Assembly: GCA_005784505.1 (NCBI GenBank)
Contig: VCAZ01000108.1
Coordinates: 1,430,243-1,494,242 of the forward strand
Origin: Bagarius yarrelli
Lineage: Eukaryota; Chordata; Actinopteri; Siluriformes; Sisoridae
DNA: 64,000 bases
Direction of reading: 5' to 3'
Within the stretch, counting starts at the first letter, position 1. Every line of letters starts with the position of its first letter. A program made the translations under genes and the position numbers. This document shows positions 12,301-26,500 of this stretch, piece after piece. The notes below the pieces were generated by a model. It ran no database searches, had not been told where the DNA came from, and saw only the letters and a list, made by a program, of their open reading frames with translations.

Positions 12301-15300
12301 TAAATTTCCTAATGATTACACTATTTAGAATTCTTTTGTGTAATGGACATTACAGTTACAATATGGATGTTAAAGTGAATGAAGTGATTTCTTGAAATAA
12401 ACCAACAAACACAGACAGACTGGAGCACTAAGTAAAAGAACAATAAGAGACAATAAGAGGACCGACCACTGACAGGACAGGGGTAAAATATTGTGCTGTG
12501 TCCCAAATCACACAATTACATACTATATAGTACGCAAAACTAAGTATGTGAGTACAGCATTATTTCTTAATTCTTTTGCGAAATTGGTGATCTACTTCTA
12601 CTTTTGACGTACACACACTATGGACACTATACTATCTTACAAGAGTGCAAGATAGACATGTTTTAAAATAGCTTTAGCAAAAAAGTTCTTGTGGATAAAA
12701 CAATCCAATTTCAAATTCTTATTGTTGTGACGTCGTACATGTCATCACGTATGTCACGTGAAAATCTTTACATAGCGGATGTAGTGCGTCTGAATTATAT
12801 TCATACTACCCATAATAATACTACAAAGACATAATTTAGAGAACAAAACAGTCGAGAAGTATGTACTGACTTAAAGAAAGTACCTTCTTGATTAGTATGT
12901 GAGTTCAGACACAGCCATGACAAGAGTCACATGATTAGAACATGACACAAAAAAAAAGGGATAACAAACAAAAATGGTTCCCCTCTGGTGGCCAGAGGGG
13001 TAAAGCCTACATAGATCAGATTTATATTTCACAGCATCAAACAGGTTATGATTAGTCAAAACTATCACATAGCTTTAAAATCAGAATCAGAATCAGAAAG
13101 AGCTTTATTGCCACGTACAGGAAATTTGTTTTGGTGACAGAAGCTTCCAGTTGTGCATTTTTAAGTAAGATAGTAATAAAAAAGTAAAAGCAGACAAAAG
13201 AGAATAAAGGTTATTGCACCTTTTACATAAAAACTAAATAGAGTATTATTGTACAGGTAATATACAGGTTAAGGTTGTAACAATGGTATTGTACTGGTAT
13301 TGCAGTGCATATATTATTCATTTTTATTGAACAATGGGGAGAGCGTTCAAGTGTTTGTGTGGTAGATTGGCTGGGGTAGTAACTCTTCTTGCGCCTAGCT
13401 GTCCTGGTGCTTGGTGCACTGTAGTGTCGGCCAGAGGGCAAGAGTTAAAAAAAACATGGCTTGGATGTAAGGGATCCAGAGTAACGGAAGGAAACACCAA
13501 AAATCCTTTCAGCCGTACAAACCGTCCTCTGTAGGTCTTCTGATGTCTGATTTTGTAGCTGTGCCAAACCAGAGGGTTGTAAAAGTGCACAGGACTGACT
13601 TAGAACTGCCGAATAGAACTGTTGAAGCAGCTCCTGTGGCATGTTGAACTTCCTCAGCTGGCGAAGGAAGAACATTTTCTGTTGGGCCTTTTTAACAATG
13701 GAGTCGATGTAATTGTCCCACCTCAGGCCCTGAGAAATGGTGGTGCCCAGAAACCTGAATGACTCCACTGCTGCCACAGTGCTGTCCATGGTAGAGAGTG
13801 TGGTGTGGTGTGGGGGGGGGGGGGTTCCTCCGAAATACACAATCATTTCCACTGTTTTGGGCGTGCTCCAGGTTGTTCTCATTGCACCAGACAGTCAGCT
13901 GCAGAGCCTCACTTCTGTATGCAGACTCGTCATCATCATTCATTAGGCCGATGACTTTGGTCTCGTCTTCAGGACTTGACAGCGGGGTCTTTAGAGGTGT
14001 AGTCTTTAGTGTAAAGGGAGAAGAGCAGGGAAGAAAGAACACATCCATGGGGGGCACCAGTGCTGATACAGCTGTTCGACATGAATTTTCTTAGTCTCAC
14101 TAGCTGTTCACCTGTTTGTCAGAAAGCTAGGGATCCACTGACAGGTAGAGCTAGAAACAGAGAGCTGGACTAGTTTTGTCCTACAGGGCCTGTAGTCATT
14201 AAATCCAGTGATTTGGGTTTTCTTTGAGATGGGGATGATGGTGAAAGGATAGATGCCAGCTGGTTTGCACAGGTTTTTAGTCAGATTGGTAAAACTCTGT
14301 CTGGTCCTGGTGCTTTTGTTCTTTCTGAAGACCTGAGGTACAAGAGGGGTAAGAGGGGGCTGCTTGAAGGTGTTGATGGTTGAGTGGTGGGATGATCAGG
14401 ATGGAAAAGAGGTGTGAGACCAGAGGTTTTAAATCTACAGTAAAACTCATTCAACAAGTTAATGATTCCCTACTGAGCTGGGGGATGTAGCTGGTAATAT
14501 CTCTTAGGACAAAATTTGTAAACTGCCGAGGTATGAAAGGAATGAAGCGGTGCTGAAACACCTCACCTACAATTCAGTAGCATGCAACAGAATGTAGTGT
14601 GTGCAAAATGTCTAATCATCTGTTGTTTATACTGTACAGTATCTACTGATTTTGTCAGTACCTGTCAGTTGTGTCAGAGAGATTTCTGGCCCCTCGATGT
14701 TCCCGTATAAGGCGTGGATGCTGACGGTGTACAGTGTGTTTGGCTGGAGGTCTGTGATGCTCTGCTGTAATACGCTGTGGTCTACGTAGCGGCTTTGTGC
14801 ACCTACTCCCTCTAAGAGAGCGAGAAAAAACACATACACATACAAACAGCAATATACTTCCTGATCATTCTGTTTTTGTGAAATCTCCATGCATGACAGC
14901 TGTGCAGCTGTGCATTTACCTGAGCTCCAGGTAAGTTTATACTCTGTGGCTCCTACAATGGCACTCCACTCCACATTGATGGAGGAACTGGTGTAAGATA
15001 TCACCTTGAAATTAGACACATAGCCTAGAGGAGCTGTGGGCAATCAGAAACAGAGAGCAGAGACATGAAGCTCTGTGTTCTTTCAGCACACACGCCTGAT
15101 ACACTCTCAGGATATGGACAAAACAGGGTGATGGAACAATATCTGCATTATTTATATACACAAGTACGACTCAGACTGTGACCCTGACTTTAAAGTGAAT
15201 CTTGTTCTTATATGTTGATCATCATCTAAGACCAATTTAAAAAGTTACTGTTATTTAACAAAGAAAACTTTAAGAATCGGTAAAAAGATGCAAAATTTAA

Positions 15301-17551
15301 CGTTCCAAGAGTTTATTGTCATTTGCACATTGAGGAAACAAGTTTGAAATGAAATTCTTATCTTGCAGTGAATGCCGAGAAAAAAAATAGCAATTAGCAA
15401 AAAGAAATAGCAGCTGTAATAATAAATAAAATATATTGTGCAAATTAATGTGACATGTTATATTTAATATGTAATATATAAAAAGTTATCATAAAGGATT
15501 TCTCGACAAAATGTGGTTTTTTAGCCAAAATTATAGACCGGAAAAGGAGATTCTGATTAATAAATCACACACTCCATATTAAGCAGTTATATTTATGTTT
15601 ACAGGCTGTTTGTACGGGGAAAAAAGAGCTAAAATGATAAACTAACTACTAATTAATGATCAGGACCGATATAATATTTCACATAAGTATGTATTAACAA
15701 CAGTAATCAGTAATCGAGGGAAAAAATGACTGATGGTACAACTAAAATAATAATAATTAGAAATCATTGTTTACACAGCTGCATCTTACTGTTCTGTTGC
15801 CAGAGTAAATACACCCTGCTGTGTGAAGGCCTTTTTTTTTCACCTCTACAACTTTAAGCTGTTTTCGGTTGTGAGTCAGGCTACCAGATTTAGCTGTGTC
15901 AAAAAAAATGTTGGGCAAAAAACTATTATTTTATGGGAGAAAAAAGTCCCACAGTCTTATTTCCTGTGAAAACTGTTTTGACTAAAGTTTAGTATGCATT
16001 ATATGGGTTCCCCTCCGGTAACTTGAGCTGCGTCAAAACGCTATCAGAAAGGCTTTCTGCACGATCGCATTCTTAAAGCATGTGTGTAATCACGCCAATT
16101 AGAAAGCAGAACGTCACAAGCATGGCACGCAGTACAAAGGTAAGGCTCCTTTTTTTCAGCACGAGCTTTCTGTTTAGTCAAACAATCATACCAAAATGCA
16201 AGACAAAATGGTGGCAAGGTGCGGAAAGGCAGACTAGCTCGCTGCTAACAGAGGAGTCGAAGCATGAGCTAGTGTCTTTCCTTCATTGAAGATGTTCTCT
16301 CGCTCCGGGAAGCTCCTACCACCCCACGCCTAGGCAAGCTCCCCACAGTGTACCGCCCAGAAGGGCAGTGTTGTGGTCAATGAAGTTACCTCGCCCGTGA
16401 TGTGCTGTGCCTGTGACATTTCGCTTTCCGTTTATAAAGATACATTTTCTCTTATAAACTACGCCCATTTAAAAACTCGTTTTTGTTTTGTTTTTACATA
16501 CTTCAAAGCTCCTTGGTGGTCACTAATACTGCTCTGTGGCAGATAGCCATTATCCTAGGCACAGTACTGGATCAATACGCAATGTCAATATCTGTATCGA
16601 TGACTTCCTCTATAAGTGTGTATTTATTGTGGACTTACATGTCCTGAAAGTAGCGGTGATGCCGGGTCCCACTACGGAGCCGAACAGGACATAAAGGGAA
16701 AGCACGTACTCTGTGTCATGGACCAGATTTTTCAGTAAATACTCTGTAATGCTTTTGTTCAAAGCCACCTGCCTGGGTCGATCGCTTCCGAAGAATTCTG
16801 TAACACACACACAAAACTTTCAAAGTAAAAAAAAATGTAACTTATCAAATAAAACTTATAGGACAACCAAGCTGCCACTCCCGGGCTTTGAGCAAAGTGC
16901 TTAACTGCTTAGTTGGATTTTAAAGAATGAGATAAAATAGATGTCGCTGTGGATAAGGACATCTAACAAATGCTAAAGATATTATTATAAGTACAGAGGA
17001 AAGAAAGAACTTTAAAGTTAGGGCATCCAGCATTGGCATTTAAACATAGTCATTAAAAAAATAAAAAGATCGGAACAGGATCATCTGTGTGTCAGTCAGT
17101 GAGTCATCAGGCTCCACAGGTTGCTTTATCCATGTGCAGCCCGGACGTCACCTCAGCCTCTTTCAGAGCGTCTGCTTTCAGAACGCAAGTCAAGGTGACG
17201 TTCAGCTCGTACTTTGTTTCCGCTCGCTGTATTATTAGTGTGTGTTTGTATGTGTAGGCACATACACTGTACAAACTTTTTAGCAAAGTGACAGCATGAG
17301 TCATTGAACAACAGCTGAAAAGATTAGAATGATGAAATATGGTTATGATAACACAATGAGATGGGAAGTATGGAAAAAAACCAATGTTACGGTTTGTGTG
17401 AGTGTGTGTGTGTGTGTCTGAGTGTGTTACCTGCAGTAGGACCCCAGGCCAGCCTGTATCCTGTGGCTCCTGCAACTGCATTCCATGAAGTCAAAGCGCT
17501 GTTGGTGTTTACCGCAGAGGCCCTCAGAGTCTGTACTGCACTGCTCTCCAC

Positions 17552-17584
<33 letters not shown>

Positions 17585-20500
17585 TAAACCCTCTTCAAAA
17601 GAAAAATTCATTTTAGAGTTGATTTTAATAAGTAAACTTTGCAGTTGAAGTATAAATCCTGAGTCTCCTTTCTGTAATGACTGGCTAAGATCAATTTCAA
17701 CTTGCAACTAAACTACTTTAAAACTTTTTTAGACTAAACCAGCAACTTTTCCGTTCATAATAACAAACTTTAAAGTTGACTCCTGACTTAAAGCGACAAG
17801 TTTGATTCTTCTAGAACACTTTTTTATCATAAAAGTTCACTTTGAAGTAAACTGATATTAATAGTGTAGAATAGAAGACTTTATTCATCACACATACATT
17901 TTCTTTATATATCCCAGTTTAGGGTGGTCCCAGACAGGATCAACCATGATATGGCAACCCTGAAGCACGGATGTTTAAGGATTTTCCTCAAGAGTCCAAC
18001 AGTGGCAGATTAACAGTGGTGGAACTTAAACCCCGATCCTCCTTAAAGAAAAATGGTAGCGCAGTGGTTAAAGTGTTGGACTGGTAATTGGAGGATTGGG
18101 GTTCGATTCCCAGCACCACCAAGCTGCCACTGCTGGGCCCCCGAGTGAGCCCGTTAACCCCCAATTGCTCGGTTGTATAAAAGAAATTAATGTAAGTCAC
18201 TCTGGATAAGGGCATATGACTGCTAAATGTCATAAATGTAAATGTCCTTAACCAGTTGTGCATCTACTTCCTTATTTAAACTACTACTACATTGTTAAGG
18301 CACCAGTAATGTCATAGGCTACTAGTCTATTGTTTAACTGATCAAAGTCTACTTTCTTTTAACAGTATTCTTTAAGTGAAAAAGTGGTAAACTTTAAAAA
18401 CGCAACGTTTGAACTATGACAAATAGACTTCTTGGTCAGTCTAAGTCAAGTCCACTTACAGTACAACACCAAGTATAGTATCCAAGATGGATAAATCCAT
18501 CCATACATACATACATACATACATACGAGCCTAGAACCTTCTTGTTGTGAGGCAACAGAGGTAAACACTTAGCCACCATTCTGCCCTAAGTATACCATAG
18601 TATCATTTTCTCATAGTATCAAACTTCCTTTATTAGTAGTTTTAATTCTAATGATTTCAGTCAGTGTCAGAGACTCCCAGAAACACTTGATATGAAACCT
18701 AAATAAAATAGAAGTAATCTATCCTACCAATGTAGGGTAGAAACAGTGGACACGCACTATGACAGGGTAATCCGAGCTTAAACCGAAGCTGAAACCAACG
18801 TTTTACGTTCCGTTATTCAATTAAACACATTTCAGGTCACTCACCTGTCTTGACTTTGACAGACGTCACTGGTCCTTCTACATCTACAAACACAGGGTTG
18901 ATGCTGATCGTGTACTCTGTTCCAGATTGAAGACCCTGAACCATGTAGAACTTATAGTTCCCTCCAAGATTAACACTTTCAATGTGACCCTCTGGAAAAA
19001 ACACATAATAATAAGAATACTAGAGCTCTTAAAACAATAGGCAACAAACTAAAAGTGAAAGCATTAGCAAATCAAACTATTTTCAGTCTCTAATCTAACA
19101 AATGTAAAGAGACTGAAAAAAAAATATTCTAATTATTTATTACCTCAAAGAAAAACAAAGGGAAATGAAAGTAGAAAGTTGGGCATATTTATGATAACAT
19201 TTAAAAAAATGGACAAAAAGATGGTGATGGAAAAATCTAAATTAAATAAAACAGCACCATTCTAACTATCCAAGTTGGGAAAGCATGTAAAATCCTCTTT
19301 AAAGACTTGGTGTAATTCTCTGCAGGGGTGAGGATCATGGATTTTATTCAAACTGTGCAGAATCTTCATGTAAGTACCTGTAGATGCCCAGGTGAGTCTG
19401 TAGCCTGAAGCTCCTCTCACTGAGAGCCAACTAGCCTGCACGGTGTCTGTGGTGGCGTTTTCAACCAAAAGTTGATGAACAGGAAACAGCTTCACTGCAA
19501 CACCGCACAGCCGAGAGACGTTATTAGCATTTGTTGAGAAATAAAAATATATTGTTTTGACCAGATTATCTGCGTTACCTCACTGACACCAGATATACCA
19601 AATATTGCATCCTTGTATGTAATATATATATACATATATGTATATTATCTATACATTATTTAATATTCTACATAACCTTTAAAAATTAGAAAAAATTGTT
19701 TTGAAAACATCAGAAGAATGTGTGTGTGTCTAGACACACATTTCATATTGTTTTTGTCCGGTTGGCCCATAAAACTCATAGCCTATTCTTTTTTTCTGCC
19801 TAATCAGCTGATGGTGTAATGTATTTGTAGGATGTTTTATCCAGACAAACTAGCCCATGAGACATTTAATCAGCAGCCCATTGGTTTTTTTCTTAATTGA
19901 CATTGGGCTGACCCATTGGTATCTGTCACAGAAACTCAAGGGAGACACAGAGAAATTGTGCTAATAAAGAAACAAACCCTTTAGACAGATGCTGGAAGGG
20001 TGTGCAAAGATGGGTAGTATTTGTGAACGTATGTAGTGGGGCGGTCTGAGGCAAAATACCAAGGCCTTATTTTTTGTCCCAGTGTGTTTGTACTTACAGT
20101 TTGCTAAAGAGCTACATATATAAGAACGTGTCCAGCTTTTAATTAATCTGACGTTAAAAGGTCTTGGATCCTTGGCCAAGATCACATATGAGTGACAGGT
20201 AAATCAAACAATCACAGCAACAACATGAGGTTTAGAAGTGTACTAAGTGCCTCAAGCAAAACTGTTAAGTGTCTTTTAACAGTTAAAAACATAAATCACA
20301 CATAAGAAAATTGGCATTTAATCCATCCTAATAAATGTTTATTGCTATCAATATAAATACAACAGCTTACTATACTGAACAGACAGCTTTGGATTGTTTT
20401 CAGGCAAACCATTAAACAATGTGACACACGCGTCTTCCGGAAATCCGGTACAAATTAACTAATCAGTGGGACAACTTCAAGACTCCTAAAGTGTCACAGC

Positions 20501-23500
20501 TATGTGTGCCGTATGCATCAGTTGTTCAGCCAGCGTTTCGTGGAGGTGAACTCTGAGGCTGAGACTACCCTTAAATGCATTTCCTGTTTATTAGAAAGTT
20601 TGCCAACATGAATATTTGTGAAATATTATAAAACTATTTGTGAAATATTATAAAACTTCAGTTTCATATAGCTTCAGTCGTGTATTTTGTAATGTTTTTT
20701 GTAGAAGACACCATGCGTGCAGTCGGTCTAAATCAATCTGACGGTGCAACAGAGCGAAACTAAAAGGATGGTAACTGTATAGACTTTTTTTATCCACATC
20801 AAAAACGGGGGTGGGTGGGGGTTGTTGGTTGGGGTATGTAAATAAATTGTCATCACTGTAGTGCCATCTAGTGGCGAATCAGTAAACAGCTTTTTATACA
20901 GTTATATATAATTTTTAGAGAAAAAACATCAGAAGTAAAGCAAACGTTAAAAATTCTACATTTGTCTTCTTAAAAATCAAAATAGCATGAAAAACATTTA
21001 AAGTTGACCATTTTTTCCTTCTGAAATCACTATATTAAAGAAGAAGAAAAAACGAGTGAATGCAGAAGCATAATAAATGGAATAGTGTTGTTTTTAAGTC
21101 TTTAGATGATTTGTATGTTATTTGTGTAGGATAGATTTGAATGATTAAATCCCCACAGTCACATGACACAATCGGGTGGAAAGACTTTCCAGATGTGTGG
21201 AGGTTATTATAGGAGGAAGTGTCAAACTAACATCTGGAATAAGATGTCAAACTAACATCTGGAACAAAAAACACAAATAAATGTGATGGTTAGGTTTTCC
21301 AATACTTTAAAATTATTATATTTATATTTGTGATTTTATTACTGATTAAAAAAACAGAGTATTTGGAAAACTTATTTTCCTGAATTGAAGCCCAGTAAAA
21401 GGTGTTAAACTGCTGATCGGAAAATCATAGATTTAATTCTCAGCACAACCAAACTACCACTGCAAGGCCCCTAAGCAGGGCCCTTAACTATTAACTGCTC
21501 AGTTGGATTAAAAAAAACAGGGAAAAACCAATGAGCAGCTCTGGGGATAAGGGTGTCTGCCAAATGCCGTAAATGTGATTGTAAATAATTTGTTAAATCC
21601 AATGTTAGAATTATTTTATAAGCAAATATAAACAAAATAGCTGATCTATTTGGTCAGAAATATAAGTTTGCTCATATGTTTTTCGGGATTCGTAGACTAG
21701 CACAACAAATATAAGCTTCATCTTTGGAAATCCCGTCTGATCCAAGCATTTAGATTGATTTGACTTGGAACTCACCTGTAGGCGCAACATGTGCAATAAA
21801 TAATCTGTAAACGTTTTTTAGTTAGAAAAAATGTACATTAAGGAATGTACAGCTGGGTGAAAAACACAGATACAGGGTAAAAAAAATCCATACATGTTCT
21901 CCCGATGACAGACACAGGCTCACTAGGTCCCTCGGGGTATATGGCGTAGATGCTAACTGTGTATGTCTCATCCTCTTCCAGGCTATCAATCAGATAAGAG
22001 GAGGTGTCGCCCTGCAGCATCTGCTCAAAGATCATCCCGGGTCTGTCAGCTGGGAGAATAATACAGTTTCAGTTTAAACCTGAATTCATTCATTCATAAA
22101 ATAATTATAGATTATTAGTTCTACTGTTTGTATAAAATGAACATCTGAGAGGGACTGAGAACATTACAGTCACTGAGAACATATTACCCAATTCTGTAAA
22201 TTTTTCTGAAACTTACATCTCGGGATGAAGATTTTGTAGGTGTTCACTTGGCCAAGCGGAGATGTCCAGGCCAAGCGCAAAGAGAAAAGTCCCTCCTCGA
22301 TTACACGGAAGTTTGCTACTGGTGGGATGGGGACTGCAAAAAGGAGAGGGAGCGAATAAATGCTTGAGTTTTTACATAGTAGAACAAACTACATCGAATC
22401 TAACTACAACACGGTACAACATCCATCCTGTTGATTTTATCATAGCAGCTCAATGGTTATACTGTTAGCCTGGATTTCATTAAAACGTCCCTAAAACATT
22501 CAAGATTTATTGCATTACTATAAACATGTAAGTAAATCCTACTACTTTTGTAGACATAATTGAATGTATAAAAAACTTTAATTGTAATATATTAAATTTA
22601 AAATGTTTTTAATTGATCACACCCCTATACCTAAGCTGATTGGCTGTTTTTCAAAGTTAGATGATGGTATTTCAGCTGAATTTCATAGAGTTGTTGGTTA
22701 GTTTACATTTACAGTTACAGGATTTGGCAGTCGTCCTTATCCAGAGCGACTTACATTTATCTCTTAAAATCCAGCAATTGGGGGTTAAGGGTCTAAAGCG
22801 GCCCAGCAGTGCTGGGTGCTGGGAATTGAACCCTGATCATCCAATAAGCTGTCCAACACCTTGACTACTGCACTACCACTTCTCCTTATTATTCTTTTGA
22901 AAAGCACTTCTTTCTGCTGAAGTCTGTAAAATTATATCTTTTATTAGTTTTTTTTTATATATGTTACGTTACTTAGTTTAAGACTCAAGTTTAATCTAAA
23001 CTATGAGACTACACATATAACACTGAATAATAAGCTGAATAACCTGTTGATTTTAATACTTACGTGTCTGGGCAGTTATACTGGAGGATTCTCCAATCAG
23101 TCCAGGGTAAACAGCATAGACGGTAAGCGAGTACTCAGTCTTTGGGGTCAATCCTGTTACCTTGGTATTTACCACGTCCGCCTTTAAATCAACCTGGAAC
23201 ACAAACAAGGATAAAGTTTATTTTATTAAGTTTTTAAAAAATATATTTTACAAACAATGGTGTCAAAACCCCTTTTAGTATCTACTTCTGTAAATACAGT
23301 GTCATTCAGTCCTTTTATCTTTGCGGAATTATTAAAACTGGTTTTACTTAAAACATAATTTATTTGAAACATAATTTCATGTTAATTTCAAGACCACCAG
23401 AGCGACTTTAATCCCTAACTCTGAATGTGTCATTAATGTATTGTGTGAGTGTGTGTGTGAAAGTGTGTGGGACTCTTCAGGGGTGTAGCTCTCACCTGTC

Positions 23501-26500
23501 TGGGTTTTATCGGGAGCAGATGGCCCTTCGGAGACACAGGAGCAATCAGCAGCCTGTAACCGGTCACGTCTCCTGTGGCCTGACTCCAAGAGAGCTGCAG
23601 TGTGTTGTAACTCGTCTCACTAACCTGCAGATCCCTGGGGCCGGCCACCTTCTCTATCACTATCACACAGGGAGAAAGCAAGAAAGATTGACGTGATCAA
23701 GAGAGAGGTATATAGCAAGAGGAGGAAAGACACAAGTTAACAGATGGCACAGAATTCATTTCTACTCCAGCCCAATTTGGGCTCTGATGAGTTGTGTGTC
23801 TCACCCGGACGCGTGTGTTTAACAGGTCGAGGAGGCTCGGAGGCGGTGAAACACACTCTGCGTGAGATTTTGGGCAGAAGGTTTTCTAGGTAGGACGAAT
23901 CAGGACTGAGCATCAGGTGCTCCTCATGAGGCTTGCTTGCTATTCTCTTCAGCTCCTCCGGATCAGCGTTCCTCACACCTGAGTAACACACACACACACA
24001 CACTATTTCTTAAATTATATATATAAGTTATAAAATATGCATTTTATGTATTTAACCCGATGAGCTTTAACCATATGTAATAGACAATATGAAGTGTAAA
24101 TTGCAATATTCATCCATTCATCCATCCATCCATCCTTCCATCCATCCATCCATCCATCCATCCATCCATCCATCCATCCATCCATCCATCCATCCATCCT
24201 TCCATCCATCCATCCATCCATCCATCCATCCATCCATCCATCCATCATCTTATTCCCAATCATGCTCACAGAGATCTATTGGAGTTTGTCCCACATTGGG
24301 TGAAAAGCAGGGGTACAACCTAGACAGTTCACCAGTCCATTACAGACCACATTCAGACAAACAACCACACACACTCACACCTATGGGCAAGTTAGAATCA
24401 CCAATCAATCTAACATACATGTTTTTGGACTGTGGGTGGAAACCGGAGTACCTGGAGTAACACACACAAACACAGGGAGAACATGCAAACTCCACACAGA
24501 AAGACCCCTGCAGGGGATACGAACCTGGGACCTTCTTGCTGTAGAACAACTGTGCTGCCCACTGGATTACAATATTTTTATTTATTTTGAAAATCACTTA
24601 ATTCTTCATAATAGTGAGTCCACAGTGGTTTAAAGCCAATAGTACATATTGTATGTTTAAATGGCAAAACCGGATAACAGTCAGGTATTAGTAAATGGTC
24701 TGTTTAAAGATCAAGATACCATTGAAGTCTGATCTTTACAACACAGTATATGGCACCGGGAGGAAACAAAAGATATTTATGACAACTTTAAAAGAAAAAA
24801 TAAAATGTGAAACAATTTAATCGTATCACGGCAGCAATTCATTCAATTAAACTTTGTAAACATCTTAGAGTTAAAACTGTTCTTAACTAGAGAATTGGGG
24901 GTCAGACCTGAATCTAAAAGCGAAGGTGTAGATACTATTGCCACTTATATGGTATATATTTATTATTTAATCATTAATTATGACTTAGGAATGAAATTAG
25001 GTTCACTTGATTGTCTGGGTCATATGTATGTAAAAAAATTAAAAAGATTTCAAGGGGTTTTGTAGGTACTCTACAAACTCTATAAACATCACCATATTTA
25101 ATATAATACTGCATATACAACTTTTAAAAAAATCTAAAGTAATTCTACACTATATGTCCTCTAGAAAAAGACATTTGTCTTATTTATTCTTTCAGAAAAT
25201 CTGCAAATGATCATGATTTTAAATAAAACAGACTGTGATGTCATGCAGCAGGTTCTGGTATCTATTTAGCTAGAAGAAACTATGGTGTATTAGTGTAGGT
25301 ATATAAAATCATGGGCAAACTGACTTGATAAAAATCTGTCTAAATGCCAGAGATCATAGGAGAAGAAAAGAAAATATGACTGACGAGCAATTTCTACAAA
25401 TATACAGTGGCTCTCTAATGAGCAGTAATTACTTCGACGCTCTGGGCATCCAGCTCCAGCCAACTGTTAAAGTGTCATGGCAGCAAGCCGAATGCTGACC
25501 AAAGCAAGCCACATCAACCACTATTTGCTTGCTAGGACACAGTATATCGATGTACCTAATTATCAACTGCTTGGTTCATCAGAACAGAAAGGAATAGCAA
25601 AAACGATGCTGCTTACCAACTGCGAACAGAGAGATGCCACTCTCCGCTATTGCTTTAACCGCTCCGTCGATCACATCATCTGACCTGCCGTTTGTAATGA
25701 GCACTGCGATCTGAAATCAGAAATATAATGCATTACAGATCAGTTTTTATCCTCCGCCAACTTTATCTACATTTATGGCATTCGGCAGACGCCCTAATCC
25801 AGAGCGACTTACATTTATCTCTTTTATACAACTGAGAAATTGGGGGGTTAAGGGCCTTTCTTAGGGGCCCAACACTGGGAAATTGGTGGTGCTGGGAATC
25901 GAACCCTGATCTTCCAATTAGCAGTCAAACACCTTAACCACTGTGCTACCTCTTTCAGTTTCTATCACTTTATTTATATACTTTTTTTTTTCATATACCA
26001 TATTTCTTGCTGGTTAGCGTGCGGTATGACCTGCTCATCACCATGAAACATTCTGTTGACTGTAGCGTTCTGTTGGTGGGGAATTAAACTAATAATTAGT
26101 CTACTTCAATAAATAAGGAGAGATTTAAGATTGAAAGTCAAACTTTATTAAATAAAGATATGGTATGAGTGAAAAATAGATTTAAATTACATTTTCAGTA
26201 TATTTCTTTAAACTGGTTAGAGGATCGGTCCAAATGTGGCCGTAGTTTGGTTTCCCTGATCTATATTAAAACACTCCTCCAAAAGCATCCTGGGTTACCT
26301 TATTTGCTAATTTACAGTGTTATTCAGTTTATCCAACATAAACGCAGCATTACTGATGGTAAAATAATTTGGTTCAAATAAAAACAGAACACACAATCAC
26401 ACCATAATGATGTTTTCTGATTCATTTTCTGTAACAGCACATTACAGTGTAGTCAGGGATGCACGATATTTATCGGACAACTAAATTTAAGGGAGATATG

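Noticed and set aside
13813..13825. G homopolymer as a regulatory quadruplex
   Set aside because: A single run inside a decayed LINE; no set of four G runs close together.
17118..17222. FN3-like open segment (TKYELNVTL) with a possible acceptor and donor
   Set aside because: Exon 12 already joins exon 13 in phase to complete FN3-4. This segment lacks most of a half-module, its donor is poor, and a stop follows. It may be a chance or relic exon.
18053..18120. tRNA gene candidate (A and B boxes)
   Set aside because: Part of a SINE head that recurs throughout the window; no cloverleaf with proper acceptor stem.
24111..24246. CRISPR-like regular repeat
   Set aside because: Tetranucleotide microsatellite with no spacers, in a vertebrate genome.
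24015..24269. Repeat protein of Trp-Met-Asp-Gly units
   Set aside because: Translation of the CATC microsatellite.
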